Positions 62,029 to 64,000 of a stretch of 64,000 nucleotides of DNA are shown one piece after another. Made by a program: the position numbers and the translations under genes. The notes beneath the pieces are model-generated. The model had not been told where the DNA came from. It did no database searches and was given only the letters and a program-made list of their open reading frames with translations. The stretch's first letter is position 1, and each line of letters starts with the position of its first letter. The stretch is from Gammaproteobacteria bacterium (GTDB taxonomy: Bacteria; Pseudomonadota; Gammaproteobacteria; Burkholderiales; Gallionellaceae): assembly GCA_018813765.1 (NCBI GenBank), contig JAHJBC010000007.1:186001-250000 (forward strand). The letters are read 5' to 3'.

Positions 62029-62427
62029 TTACTTCTTGGCGGGCTGCAACTGCGTCAGCGCCATCTCGGCATCGGCTTTCAGGCGACTGTCCGGGTGCTT
62101 TTTCACAAAGTCGCTGAATGCAGCCTGGGCTCCGGCCATATCGCCGGCGTCAACCAAGGAGATGGCTTTCTTGAAGGCAGCCAGTTCGACTTCATCGATG
62201 GGATTGGTGTTGGCCTCGCCCTTCCAGTAGACTTCCTCGGCATCCGCCTGCGACCCGCGCACGCCGCCAACTGCTGTCGTGGTGCTGATCTTCTTCTTGG
62301 GCGTAAGCCACTCGATCTTCTTGCGCAGACTTTCCCAAAGCGAACTGCCACCCTTGTCATCGGCGCCGTAGGCGGGACTTCCCAGAAGCAAGCCCATTGC
62401 CACAAACATCGCGATCAGTTTTTTCAT
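62029..62427 (-). CDS. Small exported protein with TPR-like repeat
   Basis: A 132-aa protein with a signal peptide (MKKLIAMFVAMGLLLGSPAYGA). The C-terminal half, FKKAISLVDAGDMAGAQAAFSDFVKKHPDSRLKADAEMALTQL, is one or two TPR-like helical hairpins as in YbgF/CpoB tails (quoted here only in outline: AGAQAAFSDFVKKHPDS). AAGGAGATTCAC precedes the ATG at 62427; the ORF-track start is too early. It follows the transglutaminase/TPR gene by 49 bp on the same strand and may act with it in the periplasm. Function unknown. Confidence 0.8.
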   Translation of the reverse strand: MKKLIAMFVAMGLLLGSPAYGADDKGGSSLWESLRKKIEWLTPKKKISTTTAVGGVRGSQADAEEVYWKGEANTNPIDEVELAAFKKAISLVDAGDMAGAQAAFSDFVKKHPDSRLKADAEMALTQLQPAKK

Positions 62428-62476
62428 GTGAATCTCCTTGGTTGAGGTTGCCGAACTGCGCAACGATACATCCGAC

Positions 62477-64000
62477 TCAAAGCGCATTCAATAGTTCCAG
62501 TCCCAGCGCACGGTGTTCTTTCTTGACTGCGGGATCCAGTTTTTGCGCCTTGATGAATGCCGCCTTTGCATTCTTGATGTCCTTGGTCGCCTTGTAGGCG
62601 CGCGCCAGATTCACCCACACGTGCGCATCCTTGGGGGTGATCTTGGTCGCGGCCAGATAGGCCTGCTGAGCTTCCTTGTACTTGTCTTCGATCATGAATA
62701 TGTTGCCACGATTGTTCATGGCGGCAGCATTCTTCGGCTGTATGACGAGTACCTTGTCGAAATACTTCATCGCCTCTTTGCGATCTCCGGCCTTGGCCAG
62801 AATGATGCCCATCTGAAGGTGCGAATCGACGTCGTTGGGGTTTTCCTTGATCGCATTGAGATAGCGCCGAGTCTTGGTCTGGGAACTGATCTTCAGCACC
62901 GACATATGGTCGCCGGGAAACTTCTTTTCGATCTCGGCGCGCGATATCTCGCTTTGCTTCAGCGTCGAAGCGGGCAGGCTGGCCGGTTTGAAGGTTTCCC
63001 ACGACTTGTGCACGTCGAGTACGGTCAAACCGTTATCTTTCCACTTGTAATATGTCGCGGCACCTTTTTCCCAGGCCTTGATGAAGGCGCTGCCGACCAG
63101 AGTGGTCTCCACCGGTATCCACAGCGTGTCTTCATGGATCACATACATGTTGTCCATGGTGTAGCCGTCGTCATCCGCGGCGATACCAGTGGAGAACATC
63201 ATCAACATATGACCCGGCACCTCCAGCACGCGGGTATCCATACCCATGCTCTCCAGAGCCGACGAATAGAACGCCACCAGATCGTCGCAGTCGCCCGACT
63301 TGCGCTCCAGCGTCTCGCGCGGGAACTGCAGATAGTCGACGGTATGATCCTTGCCAGAACTCACCTGATAGGGGTTGCTGGGATCCTGTATGTACGTCAT
63401 TCCCAGCGTGCCCATCATGTTGAACACTGCAGCGGCCAGTTGCGCTTCGTCTTTGGTCTCCTTGAACTGGGATACCACGGAACGGGAGACGTCAATGATT
63501 GGCGTGTCCTTGGGAGTGACAAAGACGGCGAAGCGCTCGCGTTCATCCCAGGTCAGGCGGTGTTTGTCATACACGTTGACCGTCGGGTTCTTGCTGAATG
63601 TCACACGCTTGCCACCCTCGAAATAACTGGCTTCGATCAGCGCCTGCACCGAGCTGTCCTCGGTCAGCGTCAATATGCCGTTGTTAAACACCGCCTTCAA
63701 CGCGACCTCTTCGCTCTGGCCGGGCAGCAACTTGTCCAGCTTGGCCTCCGTCGGGAAATCCATGAAGTCCTTGAGCTGGAAAGTGACCTGCAGCTTCTGC
63801 ATTGTCTTGTTGGTGTTGTTGGTCAGCTTGATGCGGCCAATGCCGTCGCGCTCATAGATTTTGTAGGAATTGGAGAAGATATCGCGCAGTTGTACCACCT
63901 CGATCTCCAGCGGCGGCCGATTGAAGACCTGCGTGGTCGACTCGACGGCCGCCTTCTCTGACTCGGTCCCGTCGCTGCTGAGTACGGAGACGAAATAGGT
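62477..64000 (-). CDS. Transglutaminase-like / TPR protein (5' end outside window)
   Basis: The reading frame stays open past the ORF-track start to the right window edge (residues TYFVSVLSSDGTES... precede it), so the N-terminus is missing. The visible 507 residues have a beta-rich N-terminal part (LTNNTNKTMQKLQVTFQLKDF), then a transglutaminase-like core with catalytic Cys in RKSGDCDDLVAFYSSAL and His in VPGHMLMMF. At least three TPR units follow (KENPNDVDSHLQMGIILAKAG, PKNAAAMNNRGNIFMIEDKY, PKDAHVWVNLARAYKATKDI). It is probably secreted. Transglutaminase-like domains may act as cysteine proteases or cross-linkers; which one applies is not known. Confidence 0.85.
   Translation of the reverse strand, partial: TYFVSVLSSDGTESEKAAVESTTQVFNRPPLEIEVVQLRDIFSNSYKIYERDGIGRIKLTNNTNKTMQKLQVTFQLKDFMDFPTEAKLDKLLPGQSEEVALKAVFNNGILTLTEDSSVQALIEASYFEGGKRVTFSKNPTVNVYDKHRLTWDERERFAVFVTPKDTPIIDVSRSVVSQFKETKDEAQLAAAVFNMMGTLGMTYIQDPSNPYQVSSGKDHTVDYLQFPRETLERKSGDCDDLVAFYSSALESMGMDTRVLEVPGHMLMMFSTGIAADDDGYTMDNMYVIHEDTLWIPVETTLVGSAFIKAWEKGAATYYKWKDNGLTVLDVHKSWETFKPASLPASTLKQSEISRAEIEKKFPGDHMSVLKISSQTKTRRYLNAIKENPNDVDSHLQMGIILAKAGDRKEAMKYFDKVLVIQPKNAAAMNNRGNIFMIEDKYKEAQQAYLAATKITPKDAHVWVNLARAYKATKDIKNAKAAFIKAQKLDPAVKKEHRALGLELLNAL

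Noticed and set aside
62513-63961. 482-aa ORF antisense to the transglutaminase/TPR gene
   Set aside because: Shadow frame; the minus-strand product has catalytic Cys/His and TPR motifs.

Overview
This 64-kb window is a gene-dense, high-GC chromosomal segment of a betaproteobacterium. Several things suggest an aerobic or microaerobic, biofilm-forming member of the Nitrosomonadales, most likely a Gallionellaceae/Sideroxydans-like organism (inference, not proven): three hemerythrin genes, a PEP-CTERM protein, TorF-glnK-amtB and lptD-surA-pdxA-rsmA gene orders, hemCDXY-algRZ-argH synteny, MurU/AmgK murein recycling and the RelA type. There is no rRNA, tRNA, CRISPR, prophage or intact insertion sequence. 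Almost everything is core metabolism; novelty sits in signalling genes, intergenic repeats and small elements.

Layout. 1-3.7 kb: the end of a GGDEF diguanylate cyclase, then a leftward TorF-glnK-amtB nitrogen operon with a sigma-54 promoter and NtrC-like palindromes. 3.7-9 kb: ubiK, comM, a hemerythrin-GGDEF fusion and two free bacteriohemerythrins flanking a TrpB2-type gene. 9.2-16.4 kb: metH with a repeat element inserted in frame, a GIY-YIG ORF, a tandem FKBP, a 56-aa ORF overlapping a DUF486 membrane protein, mpl, and a free CZB (zinc sensor) protein. 16.6-21.7 kb: a leftward, tightly coupled amgK / murU-pepP-ubiH-cyclase/FHA set. 21.8-27.3 kb: lptD-surA-pdxA-rsmA. 27.3-32.2 kb: thiD, thiE-hemL-engB, hemB. 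32.2-37.4 kb: leftward mltA and apaG, then a histidine kinase followed directly by a Ser/Thr kinase carrying two receiver domains. 37.9-44.5 kb: rpe-gph-trpE-trpG-trpD-relA. 44.6-50.9 kb: PEP-CTERM protein, epimerase, ferredoxin-type reductase, lipoprotein. 48-52 kb: hemCDXY, divergent from ppc. 55.3-58.5 kb: AlgR/AlgZ-type LytTR pair, divergent from argH. 58.7-62 kb: hemA-prfA-prmC. 62-64 kb: a small secreted protein and the 3' part of a transglutaminase/TPR protein.

How the genes work together. The window encodes the whole C5 tetrapyrrole route from glutamyl-tRNA to uroporphyrinogen III (hemA, hemL, hemB, hemC, hemD, plus hemX/hemY). It also holds cell-wall recycling (mltA, mpl, amgK, murU), ubiquinone synthesis (ubiH, ubiK), LPS export and outer-membrane assembly (lptD, surA), anthranilate/tryptophan synthesis without trpC, and a signalling layer of c-di-GMP, cyclic-nucleotide/FHA, Ser/Thr kinase-receiver, LytTR and (p)ppGpp proteins.

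Most promising leads: the histidine kinase -> Ser/Thr kinase-REC-REC pair; the sigma-54/NtrC region; a candidate minus-strand small RNA upstream of hemB with a CU-rich anti-Shine-Dalgarno-like stretch; the in-frame palindromic repeat in metH; a candidate trp leader peptide; and a 14-bp palindrome upstream of the PEP-CTERM gene. All coordinates and motifs come from reading the sequence; no database search was run.
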